Assembly: GCA_016205125.1 (NCBI GenBank)
Contig: JACQJE010000075.1
Span: 1-12,880 of the forward strand
DNA from: Deltaproteobacteria bacterium
GTDB taxonomy: Bacteria; Bdellovibrionota; O2-12-FULL-43-9; JACQJE01
Reading direction: 5' to 3'
DNA: 12,880 nucleotides
Numbering within the stretch: the first letter of the stretch is position 1; each line of letters starts with the position of its first letter. A model generated the notes under the pieces. The model saw nothing but the letters and a program-made list of their open reading frames with translations, made no database searches and was not told where the DNA came from. Below, piece by piece: positions 1 through 7,349 of the stretch. The position numbers and the translations under genes were made by a program.

Positions 1-99
1 CCGTGGGTTGTTCCATTTACTGAACTAAAGGAAGAAATCTTCTTAATCACCGCCTTTCCTGATAGGCGCTTAAAGGAGGAATTTGGTTATGAAGACTAA
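1..99 (+). CDS. C-terminal end of a probable toxin gene (partial, cut by window edge)
   Basis: An open frame enters from the left edge and ends at TAA (97-99). The 32 visible residues include the stretch PFTELKEEIFLITAFPDRR and end in GYED. A hydrophobic strand followed by a charged tail just before a stop is what the end of a small RelE/BrnT-like or DUF4258-like toxin looks like, but too little is present to name a family. The main support is context: the gene overlaps the start of an antitoxin-like gene by 11 bases, on the same strand and in the usual toxin-then-antitoxin order of BrnT/BrnA-type modules. The toxin role is therefore inference, mostly from the neighbour. Confidence 0.5.
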   Translation, partial: PWVVPFTELKEEIFLITAFPDRRLKEEFGYED

Positions 100-412
100 A
101 CTAACAAAAAGAGAACAGCAGATTTCTAAAGATATTTCGGAAGGGAAATACCAATCCCTATCGAAGGGAAATCAGAAACAATATGCAGAAATGGCAAAAG
201 AGGATGTCCAACAACGAAAAGCTGTAAGAAAGGAAGCAAGAATTAATATTCGCCTTGTTCCGGAAGATCTTCGCTCTCTTAAAGAAAGGGCAGAGGCAGA
301 AGGAATCCCTTATCAAACGTTAATAGCTAGCATTATTCATAAATATCTCATGGGTGCAATGATTGATTTAAAAAATGCCGCCTTATTGAAAAAATTTCTG
401 AAAAGCTCCTAA
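89..412 (+). CDS. CopG/BrnA-like ribbon-helix-helix antitoxin
   Basis: The product is 107 residues from the ATG at 89. An in-frame TTG at 83 is less likely because a strong SD (AAAGGAGGA, 72-80) sits 8 bases before the ATG. The N-terminal half is charged and helical (KLTKREQQISKDISEGKY) and would be the toxin-binding part. Near residues 50-90 comes the motif INIRLVPEDLRSLKERAEAE followed by GIPYQTLIASIIHKY. This is the characteristic ribbon-helix-helix pattern of COG5304/BrnA-type antitoxins: a beta strand, two helices and the GIPYQTLI turn. About 17 further residues follow this motif. Such proteins bind and neutralise the toxin and repress their own operon by binding DNA as dimers. The gene overlaps the toxin-like frame upstream. 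Its stop overlaps the stop of the convergent purL-purF frame by 4 bases, with no terminator between. The AT-rich composition differs from the purine genes and suggests acquisition by transfer. The partner toxin is not fully visible. Confidence 0.8.
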   Translation: MKTKLTKREQQISKDISEGKYQSLSKGNQKQYAEMAKEDVQQRKAVRKEARINIRLVPEDLRSLKERAEAEGIPYQTLIASIIHKYLMGAMIDLKNAALLKKFLKSS

Positions 413-1797
413 AGGGCGCCAATCGAGTAGCTCCCATCAAAACAGGCGGTGCAGAAGGGGCGCATTTCGCCGCCGCCTGCGGTGCGGATCATCGCCTCTT
501 TGCTGAGGTAGGCAAGGCTATCGGCCCCGATCATCTGACGGATCTCCTCGACACTCTTGGCTGAGGCGACAAGCTCTTCCCGCGTGGGCGTATCGATGCC
601 GTAGACGCAGGGGTATTGAATCGGAGGGGAGCTGATCCGCATGTGAACCTCTCTGGCCCCTGCATGGCGCAAGAGGGTGATGATCTGCTGGGATGTGGTC
701 CCGCGCACAAGAGAGTCATCGACCACGACGAGGCGCTTTCCGGCGATGGAGGCTTTCACCGGATTGAGCTTGACCTTGACCCCGAAGTGGCGAATGGATT
801 GCTGGGGCTCAATGAAGGTGCGGCCAATATAGTGATTCCGGATGATCCCCATATCAAAAGGGATACCAGAAGCTTCAGAATAACCGATTGCCGCCGGAAC
901 TCCCGAATCCGGAACGGGGACGACAAGATCCGCATCGACCGGGTGCTCCCGGGCCAGAGCGCTCCCCAATCCCTTTCTCACCGCACTGACATTGGCCGAG
1001 AAAACAATGCTGTCAGGACGCGCAAAGTAGACGTGTTCAAAGATACAGGGAGAGGGGTGTGCGGCCTCCCCCCAGGGAAAGAGCGATTGGACACCCCTCG
1101 TGGAGACGATGAGAACCTCGCCTGGGGCAATCTCCCGCTTGTATTGTGCCTCGATCAGATCAAAGGCACAGCTCTCCGAGGCAATGACAACGGCACCATC
1201 CTTTTCACCCAAGGCAAGAGGTCGAAAACCGGCAGGATCCCGCGCGACCAGGAGAGCCTCCGGAGTGAGCAGAGCCAATGAGTAAGCCCCCCTCACCTTG
1301 GTCAGCGCGTCGATAAATTTCTCTTCCATGGAAATTTTCTCAGAACGTGCCACCTGATGAAGGATGATCTCCGTGTCACTTGTGGACTGAAAGATCGCTC
1401 CCGCCTGTTCGAGCTCTTTCCTCTGCATGTCCGCGTCGACAAGATTTCCATTGTGGACAATCGCCCCCCACTGCTCTCCAAAGTGCGCCACGAGGGGATG
1501 AGCATTGTTGACGTTGTCTTTTCCGGAGGTGGAGTAGCGGACATGACCAATGGCTCGGTCACCGGGGAGTTTCCGGAGAGCCTCTTCATCGAAAATCTCA
1601 GAGACAAGACCGATGTTTTTGATGCAATGAATATCCGTTCCCTCTGCCGCGGCAATTCCTGCGGCTTCCTGTCCCCGGTGCTGAAGGGCATAAATCCCGA
1701 GATAAGCAAGGCGGGCCGCGTCGGGATGCCCAAAGATGCCAAAGACACCGCACTCTTCCCGGAAACCACCCGGAACCGTTCGGCGACCGGCCACCAA
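409..1797 (-). other. purF: PurF part of the fusion (glutamine phosphoribosylpyrophosphate amidotransferase)
   Basis: This enzyme makes 5-phosphoribosylamine from PRPP and glutamine, the committed step of purine synthesis. From the nucleophile Cys (codon 1752-1750) the domain is 447 residues. The N-terminal Ntn-type glutaminase has CGVFGIFGH, GIYALQHRGQEAAG, IGHVRYST, HNGNL and STSDTE. The phosphoribosyltransferase domain has VPVPDSG and the PRPP loop VVVDDSLVRGTT. Four cysteines, at 236, 382, 434 and 437 counted from the nucleophile, fall at or close to the 4Fe-4S ligand positions of Bacillus subtilis PurF (from memory 236, 382, 437, 440), so this is the iron-sulfur form. In Bacillus a short propeptide is removed to expose the Cys. 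If translation began at the in-frame TTG (1797) or GTG (1794) the propeptide would be 15 or 14 residues, similar to the 11 in Bacillus. The C-terminus (FCTACF, then 10 residues) looks complete. Confidence 0.85.
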
Positions 1798-4251
1798 GGG
1801 AGATCCTTCGATTCGCTCAGGATGACAACTTTCCTCAGAATGACAACTTCCTCCAGAATGACCACTCTCAGAATGACTGCCACTATCCGTTTGCTGGGAA
1901 AGCCTTACATGATGAGAAAACGCATTTTTCCAGACTTCGCGCGCATCTTCTACCGCCACATCAATAAAGGGGAGAACGCGGATGCGATCCCCCGTCACCC
2001 TGCCAATCACCTGCCACGGAAGAGCAAGGGGATCTGCAATGCACGCCCACTGATCCAAAGATTCGGGAGCAGATGCAGCAATAATGCGCGATTGTGCCTC
2101 TCCGAAAAGAGCCAATACAGGAGATTTGGTATTTTGAGGAAGGTGGACTTCCAGGCCAAGGGCTTTTGGAGAAGCAAGGGCGGCTTCAGCAAGGGCGACC
2201 CCCAATCCCCCCTCAGCGCAGTCGTGCAGCATCGAAAAAAGCCGCTTTTTCAGTCCGAGCAAAACCGCAATGGAGAGCTTCTCTTCCAAATCGAGGTGGA
2301 GAGAGGGAACGGCATTGCCGATCTCAGGCTGACCCAGCGTCCTTGCAAATTCATATGCGCTCCCTGACAACTTCTCCGCTCGCCGCATCTCCCAGTGATC
2401 ACCCAGAATCAAAATCAGATCCCCCTCTCTGGTAAAGTGGGATGCGGGGGGTTTTCCTCCGTATGCTTTGAGGATCACGGGGCTCACCTGGCCGACAAGA
2501 GCCACCACCGGAGTCGGGTCGATCGACCTTCCGCGGCTTTCATTGTAAAGGCTCACATTGCCGCTTACGACTGGAATGGAGAATCGCTCACAGGCAAGAG
2601 CCATCCCCTCAATCACTTCCTTCAATTGCCACATGACGTGAGGGTCCTCAGGATTGCCGAAATTGAGGCAGTTGCTCATGCCGATCGGATAAGCCCCCGC
2701 ACAGAGAAGATTGCGCGTTCCTTCCGCGACTGCGATTGCGCCGCCAACGCGAGGCGAGAGCTTGCAGTAGGTGCCGTTTCCGCTCACCACAATCGCCAAA
2801 GCATCTTCGCGCCCCTTGAGGCGCAGTACTGCCGCGTCTTCACCCGGTCCCCTGAGGGTCTGGGTCTGCACCATCGAATCGTACTGGCGGTAGATCCATT
2901 CCCTGGACGAGAGATTCGGAGACATCAGAAGCCTGAGAAGAGAGTCCGAAAGATTGTCTTGAAATTCAATGCTTGTCCTTCTTTGAGCAGGATCGCCATC
3001 CTGCTCTTCGGGCAAAGCTCCTTGTTCTTCTTCGAGCGAGGCCGCACCTGTTCCTCTTCGAGCGAGGTCGGAGACCGAGTCGAGAAGCGGATGAGCGGGG
3101 CGGTCATAACAAGGGGCCTCCGAAGTGAGCACCCTGACAGGAACCCGCCCCGTCACCTCGCCATTCCAGAGGAGATCCAGATCACCCCCCGCCGCGAAAT
3201 GTCCAATGTTGGCAACGTCGACATTCCAGCGCCGGCAAATCTCTGCCACCTCTTCAAATCGATCCCGATCGACAACGGCGAGCATTCGCTCCTGGGATTC
3301 TGAGAGCATGAGCTCAGGAGGAGTCATGCCGGAAGTCCTCGTCGGAACCCGATTTAAGTCGACAACGGCGCCGAGTTTCACGCGATGCGCAAGCTCGGAA
3401 CTGGATGAGGTCAGTCCTGCCGCCCCCATATCCTGCATTTCCAGGATGAGTCCTCTCTCAAAAAGCTCACAGGTGATCTCGATGAGGAGTTTTTCAACAA
3501 AGGGATCTCCGACCTGCACTGTCGGAAGCTTGCCGCTTCCTCCTGTCTCATCGAATGACTCGGAAGCCATGGCCGCTCCCCCCATCCCGTCCCTCCCTGT
3601 TGCGGTCCCATAATAGATGAGGAGGTCCCCTTCGCTCACTCTTCTCGGAAATCGAAAGTGCGAAAGCGGAGCAAGTCCAATGGCAAAAACATTCACAAGG
3701 ATATTCCCGTCATAACTCTCGTCAATAGAGCATTCGCCGCCAACCGTCGGCACGCCGATAGAGTTGCCATAGTCCCCAATACCCGCCACGACGCGGCGCA
3801 CTAAATGCCTCATTCTTGGCTCTTTCAAACTGCCAAAACGAAGAGAATCGAGAAGAGCAATGGGGCGGGCCCCCATAGCGATCACGTCGCGGATAATACC
3901 GCCAACCCCTGTGGCCGCACCTTGATAAGGTTCGATATACGAAGGGTGATTGTGACTTTCGATTTTAAAGACAGCCGCCAATCCTCCCCCGAGATCTACA
4001 GCGCCCGCGTTTCCGCCGGGGCCTGCAATGATTCCCGGTCCTCTCATCGGAAGCCGCTTGAGATGAATACGCGAACTTTTGTAACTGCAATGCTCGCTCC
4101 ACATCGCTCCAATCACAGCGAGTTCAAGTCGATTGGGAATCCTCCCCATCAGTTCCCGGATGAGGCGAAATTCTTCAGGAGCCAGCCCATTCTCGCGGGC
4201 CAGAGATTCATCTGCACTTTTTTCCCAAAAATAGATCTCTTTCTGCTTCAC
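409..4251 (-). CDS. purL-purF: PurL-PurF fusion: FGAM synthase subunit PurL joined in frame to amidophosphoribosyltransferase PurF
   Basis: A single uninterrupted frame of 1280 residues. The chosen start is a GTG at 4251 that overlaps the purQ stop (GTGA), with GGGAG 9 bases upstream. A longer ATG frame from 4320 would run 73 bases into purQ and adds residues with no PurL character. Residues 1 to ~782 are small-type PurL, the ATP-dependent FGAM synthase that works with PurS and PurQ. It shows the catalytic-His motif MWSEHCSYKSS (His54), FKIESHNHPS (95-104), GGECSID, and a second ATP-binding half ending near WKNAF. A linker of ~51 residues rich in Ser, His, Cys, Gly and Glu follows, then PurF from the catalytic Cys834 (EECGVFGIFGH) to the end. 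Bacillus PurL is about 742 residues, so PurL here is slightly long, mainly from a low-complexity insert near the middle. No stop separates the two enzymes. In most bacteria they are separate genes, often adjacent. A sequencing or assembly error in the linker could create a false fusion. Confidence 0.88.
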   Translation of the reverse strand: MKQKEIYFWEKSADESLARENGLAPEEFRLIRELMGRIPNRLELAVIGAMWSEHCSYKSSRIHLKRLPMRGPGIIAGPGGNAGAVDLGGGLAAVFKIESHNHPSYIEPYQGAATGVGGIIRDVIAMGARPIALLDSLRFGSLKEPRMRHLVRRVVAGIGDYGNSIGVPTVGGECSIDESYDGNILVNVFAIGLAPLSHFRFPRRVSEGDLLIYYGTATGRDGMGGAAMASESFDETGGSGKLPTVQVGDPFVEKLLIEITCELFERGLILEMQDMGAAGLTSSSSELAHRVKLGAVVDLNRVPTRTSGMTPPELMLSESQERMLAVVDRDRFEEVAEICRRWNVDVANIGHFAAGGDLDLLWNGEVTGRVPVRVLTSEAPCYDRPAHPLLDSVSDLARRGTGAASLEEEQGALPEEQDGDPAQRRTSIEFQDNLSDSLLRLLMSPNLSSREWIYRQYDSMVQTQTLRGPGEDAAVLRLKGREDALAIVVSGNGTYCKLSPRVGGAIAVAEGTRNLLCAGAYPIGMSNCLNFGNPEDPHVMWQLKEVIEGMALACERFSIPVVSGNVSLYNESRGRSIDPTPVVALVGQVSPVILKAYGGKPPASHFTREGDLILILGDHWEMRRAEKLSGSAYEFARTLGQPEIGNAVPSLHLDLEEKLSIAVLLGLKKRLFSMLHDCAEGGLGVALAEAALASPKALGLEVHLPQNTKSPVLALFGEAQSRIIAASAPESLDQWACIADPLALPWQVIGRVTGDRIRVLPFIDVAVEDAREVWKNAFSHHVRLSQQTDSGSHSESGHSGGSCHSEESCHPERIEGSPLVAGRRTVPGGFREECGVFGIFGHPDAARLAYLGIYALQHRGQEAAGIAAAEGTDIHCIKNIGLVSEIFDEEALRKLPGDRAIGHVRYSTSGKDNVNNAHPLVAHFGEQWGAIVHNGNLVDADMQRKELEQAGAIFQSTSDTEIILHQVARSEKISMEEKFIDALTKVRGAYSLALLTPEALLVARDPAGFRPLALGEKDGAVVIASESCAFDLIEAQYKREIAPGEVLIVSTRGVQSLFPWGEAAHPSPCIFEHVYFARPDSIVFSANVSAVRKGLGSALAREHPVDADLVVPVPDSGVPAAIGYSEASGIPFDMGIIRNHYIGRTFIEPQQSIRHFGVKVKLNPVKASIAGKRLVVVDDSLVRGTTSQQIITLLRHAGAREVHMRISSPPIQYPCVYGIDTPTREELVASAKSVEEIRQMIGADSLAYLSKEAMIRTAGGGEMRPFCTACFDGSYSIGAL
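1792..1808 (-). promoter_or_regulatory. Possible internal ribosome binding site and start for PurF
   Basis: On the minus strand AAGGA (1808-1804) is followed by TTG (1797-1795, spacing 6) and GTG (1794-1792, spacing 9), both in frame with PurF. Initiation here would give PurF with a short propeptide ending in EE before the catalytic Cys, as in Bacillus-type PurF. The AAGGA belongs to the dispersed repeat unit, so the match may be coincidental. No ATG lies between the end of PurL and the Cys in this frame. Confidence 0.4.
1798..1877 (-). repeat. Tandem GTCATTCTGAG-type repeat forming the PurL-PurF linker
   Basis: On the minus strand four related units occur in a row: GTCATTCTGAG, GTCATTCTGGAG, GTCATTCTGAG and GTCATCCTGAGCGAATCGAAG. 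They are 15, 18 and 18 bases apart, so every unit stays in the purL-purF frame and encodes the H-S-E, H-S-G-G, H-S-E-E and H-P-E-R segments of the linker. The last unit, running into GAAGGATCTC, closely resembles a repeat family seen between genes in many environmental bacterial genomes, often mistranslated as CHPERSEGS or VILSESKDLP-like peptides. That family assignment is from memory. Its presence inside a coding frame suggests the linker is a former intergenic spacer that became readable. Confidence 0.75.
2985..3070 (-). repeat. Hairpin and direct repeat inside purL (interdomain insert)
   Basis: GAGCAGGAT-CGCC-ATCCTGCTC (2985-3006) is a perfect 9-base inverted repeat with a 4-base loop. 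Beside it, two 21-base copies differing at two positions (3024-3044 and 3050-3070, core CTTCGAGCGAGG) form a direct repeat with a 26-base period. Together they encode a Glu/Gln/Gly/Pro-rich stretch (around SLEEEQGALPEEQDGDPAQ) in the connector between the two halves of PurL. That connector is roughly 25 residues longer than in Bacillus-type PurL, judged from memory. The frame stays open through it. Confidence 0.6.
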
Positions 4252-4949
4252 TTCCGCCTGCTCCCGAGCGCTCGAGACATGGAAGCAAAAATTCGCAAGC
4301 CATCGTCGCTCCCCATCCACTCCTCACAAGCCCGTTCCGGATGCGGCATGAGCCCCAATACGTTCCCCCGCTCATTGCACACCCCCGCAATGTTCTGCAC
4401 CGATCCATTCGGATTGGACTCGGGCGTCGTCTCTCCCTTCTCATTCACGTACCGGAAAACCACCTGATGTTTTTCTTCCAGCTGATTGGCCGCCTCTTCA
4501 GGGACAAAATAGTTTCCCATTCCGTGGGCAATGGGCATCCGGATCACCTCTTCCCGGTAGTAGAGCTCTGTAAAGGGGGTGTTGATATTGGTCACCAAGA
4601 GGGTCGTCTGCTCACAGCGAAACTGAACTGAATTGTTGGGGAGGAGAACACCCGGGAGAAGCCCTGCCTCGCATAAGATTTGAAACCCGTTGCAGATCCC
4701 GATGACAATCCCCCCTCTCTCCGCAAAGGAGGCAACCGCATCCATCACAGGGGAGGAACTCGCTATCGCCCCTGCGCGGAGATAATCGCCATAGGAAAAT
4801 CCCCCCGGAAGAATGACCGCATCGACAGCGCCGACACTTCTCTCCCCATGCCAGATCCAGGAAGCCTCACCCCCCAAAACCTCCTGAACCGCATAATGGC
4901 AGTCCCGGTCACAGTTCGAACCTGGAAAGACGACAATGCCAAATTTCAC
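4248..4949 (-). CDS. purQ: FGAM synthase glutaminase subunit PurQ
   Basis: 233 residues from a GTG at 4949, with AGAGG six bases upstream. PurQ is the class I glutamine amidotransferase that feeds ammonia to PurL in the PurS-PurQ-PurL complex, which converts FGAR to FGAM. The N-terminus (MKFGIVVFPGSNCDRD) and LPGGFSYGDYLRAGA are PurQ hallmarks. The catalytic triad is visible as Cys86 in GICNGFQ, and His203 and Glu205 in MPHPER. The length is normal for stand-alone PurQ. The stop TGA overlaps the GTG start of purL, which implies translational coupling and roughly matched amounts of the two subunits. purS lies 40 bases upstream in the same operon. Confidence 0.96.
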   Translation of the reverse strand: MKFGIVVFPGSNCDRDCHYAVQEVLGGEASWIWHGERSVGAVDAVILPGGFSYGDYLRAGAIASSSPVMDAVASFAERGGIVIGICNGFQILCEAGLLPGVLLPNNSVQFRCEQTTLLVTNINTPFTELYYREEVIRMPIAHGMGNYFVPEEAANQLEEKHQVVFRYVNEKGETTPESNPNGSVQNIAGVCNERGNVLGLMPHPERACEEWMGSDDGLRIFASMSRALGSRRK

Positions 4950-4989
4950 CGCATACCTCTATCCGCAGAAGCACCTGTCAACACCATCG

Positions 4990-5232
4990 CTACTCGATCG
5001 CAAATGAATACTGCTCAATCGTCACGTTCGCGAAGAGCTTCTCGCACATCTCCACTAATTCTTTTTCCGCCTCCGCTTTGGAGAGGCCCTCTCTCAGCTC
5101 CACTTCAAAATATTTCCCCATGCGAACATCGGAGACGCTCTTGAAGCCGAGAGCTCCGAGAGATTTCTGGATCGCCTTTCCCTGGGGATCAAGCACCCCC
5201 TCTTTTAAAGTCACGTGAATCTTAACGCGCAT
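4990..5232 (-). CDS. purS: FGAM synthase subunit PurS
   Basis: 80 residues from the ATG at 5232. A longer open frame to 5391 adds residues lying over purC that do not resemble PurS, and GAGGGAG precedes the ATG at 5232, so the short form is chosen. PurS is a small dimeric protein that bridges PurQ and PurL and is thought to help pass ammonia. The sequence MRVKIHVTLKEGVLDPQGKA, then LGFKSVSDVRMGKYFEV and the acidic C-terminus are typical of PurS. The gene overlaps the end of purC by 11 bases, a sign of coupled translation, and is followed by purQ after 40 bases. Its presence matches the short PurL lacking an internal PurS-like domain. Confidence 0.95.
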   Translation of the reverse strand: MRVKIHVTLKEGVLDPQGKAIQKSLGALGFKSVSDVRMGKYFEVELREGLSKAEAEKELVEMCEKLFANVTIEQYSFAIE

Positions 5233-5980
5233 TTTTTTCTCCCTCACCAAACATTTCAGCCAGGCGGTCGTAAACTTCTCTGTACGCCGCCTCAACATCC
5301 CCAAGATCCTGACGAAAACGATCTTTATCGAGCTTTTGCCCGGAGGAAGCATCCCAGATGCGGCATGTGTCAGGAGAAATTTCGTCGGCAATCAGGATCC
5401 CATGCCCGGAACGCCCGCATTCGAGCTTGTAATCAACCAGCACAAGATCGAGCGTCCGAAAGAGGGGGACCAGGATGTCGTTCACCTTAAGTGCCAATTT
5501 CCGCATCTCTTTGAGTTCCCACTCTTTCGCCAAATCTAATGAGGCAATGTGGTCGTCGTTGATGAGAGGGTCTCCCAGGGCGTCCGACTTGTAGTACCAC
5601 TCAATAACCGGCTGCTCCATTTTCGCCCCCTCTTTGAGACCGAGCCGCGTGCAGAGACTTCCCGCCGCAATATTCCTCACCACAACCTCGATCGGGATGA
5701 TTTCGACTCGCCGCACCAGCATCTCCGTCTCATTGAGCAATCCGACAAAGTGTGTCGACACCCCCTGTTTTTCGAGGTACTGCAGGAGAAAAGCTGAAAT
5801 CGCATTGTTGTAATAGCCTTTATTGTCGATTTCGCTCTTCTTCTGCCCGTTGAAAGCAGTCGCCCGATTGCTGAACCGCTGAATGCAGAGCAGCGGATTA
5901 TTGGTCAGATAGAGCTCTTTCGCCTTTCCCGAATAGAGGAGTTCTCCTCTTTTAATCTCCTCATTCATTGAAACCCTCAT
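5222..5980 (-). CDS. purC: SAICAR synthetase PurC
   Basis: 252 residues, ATG at 5980 with AAGGAG 9 bases upstream. A second ATG four codons later (MNEEIKRGELL) has GAGG before it and could also be used. The enzyme joins aspartate to CAIR using ATP to make SAICAR, in the cytoplasm. Visible family marks are LLYSGKAKELY at the N-terminus (nucleotide-binding), KKSEIDNKGYYNN, the signature IPIEVVVRNIAAGS (95-108), and the second signature LIADEISPDTCRIWD (196-210). Length is close to the bacterial norm of about 240. The gene follows purB after 41 bases and overlaps purS. The substrate made here goes directly to PurB, the preceding gene product. Confidence 0.96.
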   Translation of the reverse strand: MRVSMNEEIKRGELLYSGKAKELYLTNNPLLCIQRFSNRATAFNGQKKSEIDNKGYYNNAISAFLLQYLEKQGVSTHFVGLLNETEMLVRRVEIIPIEVVVRNIAAGSLCTRLGLKEGAKMEQPVIEWYYKSDALGDPLINDDHIASLDLAKEWELKEMRKLALKVNDILVPLFRTLDLVLVDYKLECGRSGHGILIADEISPDTCRIWDASSGQKLDKDRFRQDLGDVEAAYREVYDRLAEMFGEGEKNAR

Positions 5981-6026
5981 TTCCTTACTCTCCTTTCTTC
6001 AAGTAAACGATGCGAATGGGGACAAG

Positions 6027-7319
6027 TCATCGCTGAAATACCCTCGCGAAGAGCGCATCGACATGTTTGAGATATTGCGACGGATCAAAACAACCGCGGA
6101 GCTCGTCCAATGAGAGCAAGGCCACTACTTCCGCTCTTTGAGAAAGCTCCTGCAGCAAAAGTGACCCGCGTTCAGAAGAGCGATGAGAGGCCTCCTGCAC
6201 CAACCGGTACGCCTCTGTCCGGGGCATCCCTCTTCCCATCAGAGTGAGAAGAACTTTCTGTGAATAAATGAGCCCTTTTGTCATTTCGAGATTCTCTTTC
6301 ATCCGCCCCCTGTGAATCACAAGACTGGAGAGGAGCCCCCGCATTCTCTCCAGCATGTAATGGACGAGAATCGTCGCATCGGGGAGAATCACCCGCTCAA
6401 CGGAGGAGTGACTGATATCCCGCTCATGCCAGAGCGCGATATTCTCCATCGCAGGTGTGACGTAAGAGCGCACCAGTCGCGCCAGGCCGCAGATATTTTC
6501 GGCGCTGATCGGATTCTTCTTATGCGGCATGCTCGAGGAGCCTCCCTGCCCTTTTGCAAAACCCTCCTCAACTTCCGCCACCTCTGTCCGCTGAAGGTGC
6601 CGGAGTTCCGTGGCGATTTTCTCGAGCGCTGCCGCCACGAAAGCAAGGGCGACAATCACCTCCGCATGCCGATCGCGTTGAATCACCTGTGAAGAAAGAG
6701 GGGCTGGCTTCAATCCGAGAAGTTCGCAGGCGCGCCCCTCAACCTCCGGCGGGAGATGTGCAGATGTCCCCACAGAACCAGAGAACTTCCCGACCGAAAT
6801 CGTCTCTTTTGCTCTTTCCAGACGCATCAAATCTCTATTGAGCTCCTGAAACCAGAGAGCAAATTTCAGTCCCAGACTCATCGGTTCGGCATGAATACCA
6901 TGCGTGCGGCCGACCATCAGCGTCGATTTATGCTCCTGTGCCAGCCGGGCCGTCAGATCAGAGAGCTCTTTGAGAGAAGAAATAATTTCACTTAAAGCCT
7001 CTTTCAGAAGAAGCGCAGAGGCGGTGTCGACCACATCCGAGGATGTCAGACCCCAGTGAACCGATTTAGCCGCATCACCGATCTGCTCTCCAATCATCTC
7101 GACAAAAGCGAGCGTATCATGTTTGGTAACCTCCTCAAGTTCAGCAATACGCGCCGCATTGACCGTCGCGGAAGCGATGGCTTCTGCGTCTTTTCCGGGA
7201 ATCAGACCCGCTTCTCCCTGCGCCCTCGCTGCGGCAACTTCCACATCGAGCCACCGCCGATACTTCTCTTCATCGCTCCAGATTCGGGACATTTTGGGGA
7301 GGCTATAACGTGCAATCAT
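6027..7319 (-). CDS. purB: Adenylosuccinate lyase PurB
   Basis: 430 residues, ATG at 7319 with AAAGGTGA about 8 bases upstream. This fumarase/aspartase-superfamily enzyme acts twice in purine synthesis: it splits SAICAR to AICAR and adenylosuccinate to AMP, releasing fumarate each time. Motifs in order: RYSLPKMSRIWSDE at the start, KHDT (66-69), HWGLTSSDVVDTA (88-100), GRTHGIHAEP (137-146, with the conserved TH pair) and the flexible signature loop GSSSMPHKKNP (260-270), then the C-terminal helical domain with LIYSQKVLLTLM. Length is that of the short bacterial PurB group (Bacillus/Thermotoga type, ~430). It is the first gene of the purine operon here, with a candidate promoter directly upstream. 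Confidence 0.97.
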   Translation of the reverse strand: MIARYSLPKMSRIWSDEEKYRRWLDVEVAAARAQGEAGLIPGKDAEAIASATVNAARIAELEEVTKHDTLAFVEMIGEQIGDAAKSVHWGLTSSDVVDTASALLLKEALSEIISSLKELSDLTARLAQEHKSTLMVGRTHGIHAEPMSLGLKFALWFQELNRDLMRLERAKETISVGKFSGSVGTSAHLPPEVEGRACELLGLKPAPLSSQVIQRDRHAEVIVALAFVAAALEKIATELRHLQRTEVAEVEEGFAKGQGGSSSMPHKKNPISAENICGLARLVRSYVTPAMENIALWHERDISHSSVERVILPDATILVHYMLERMRGLLSSLVIHRGRMKENLEMTKGLIYSQKVLLTLMGRGMPRTEAYRLVQEASHRSSERGSLLLQELSQRAEVVALLSLDELRGCFDPSQYLKHVDALFARVFQR

Positions 7320-7349
7320 CCTCGGTTCACCTTTAAAATTAAAAAAGTC

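Noticed and set aside
616..1281. Plus-strand open frame of 221 residues opposite purF
   Set aside because: Antisense shadow of a conserved gene, with no recognisable domain and no good SD. The same applies to the other plus-strand frames across 1357-4631 and 8146-9444.
1798..1877. CRISPR-like short tandem array
   Set aside because: Units are 15-18 bases apart with no unique spacers and continue in the coding frame.
1302..1883. Open frame of 193 residues overlapping the PurL-PurF linker (contains VILSESKDLP)
   Set aside because: It is an alternative frame of the repeat and of purF. The VILSESKDLP peptide is a well-known false translation of this repeat, and the PurF frame in the same DNA is clearly the real one.
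4252..4320. ATG at 4320 as the start of PurL
   Set aside because: It would overlap purQ by 73 bases and add 23 residues unlike PurL. The GTG at 4251 has a GTGA overlap and a better SD.
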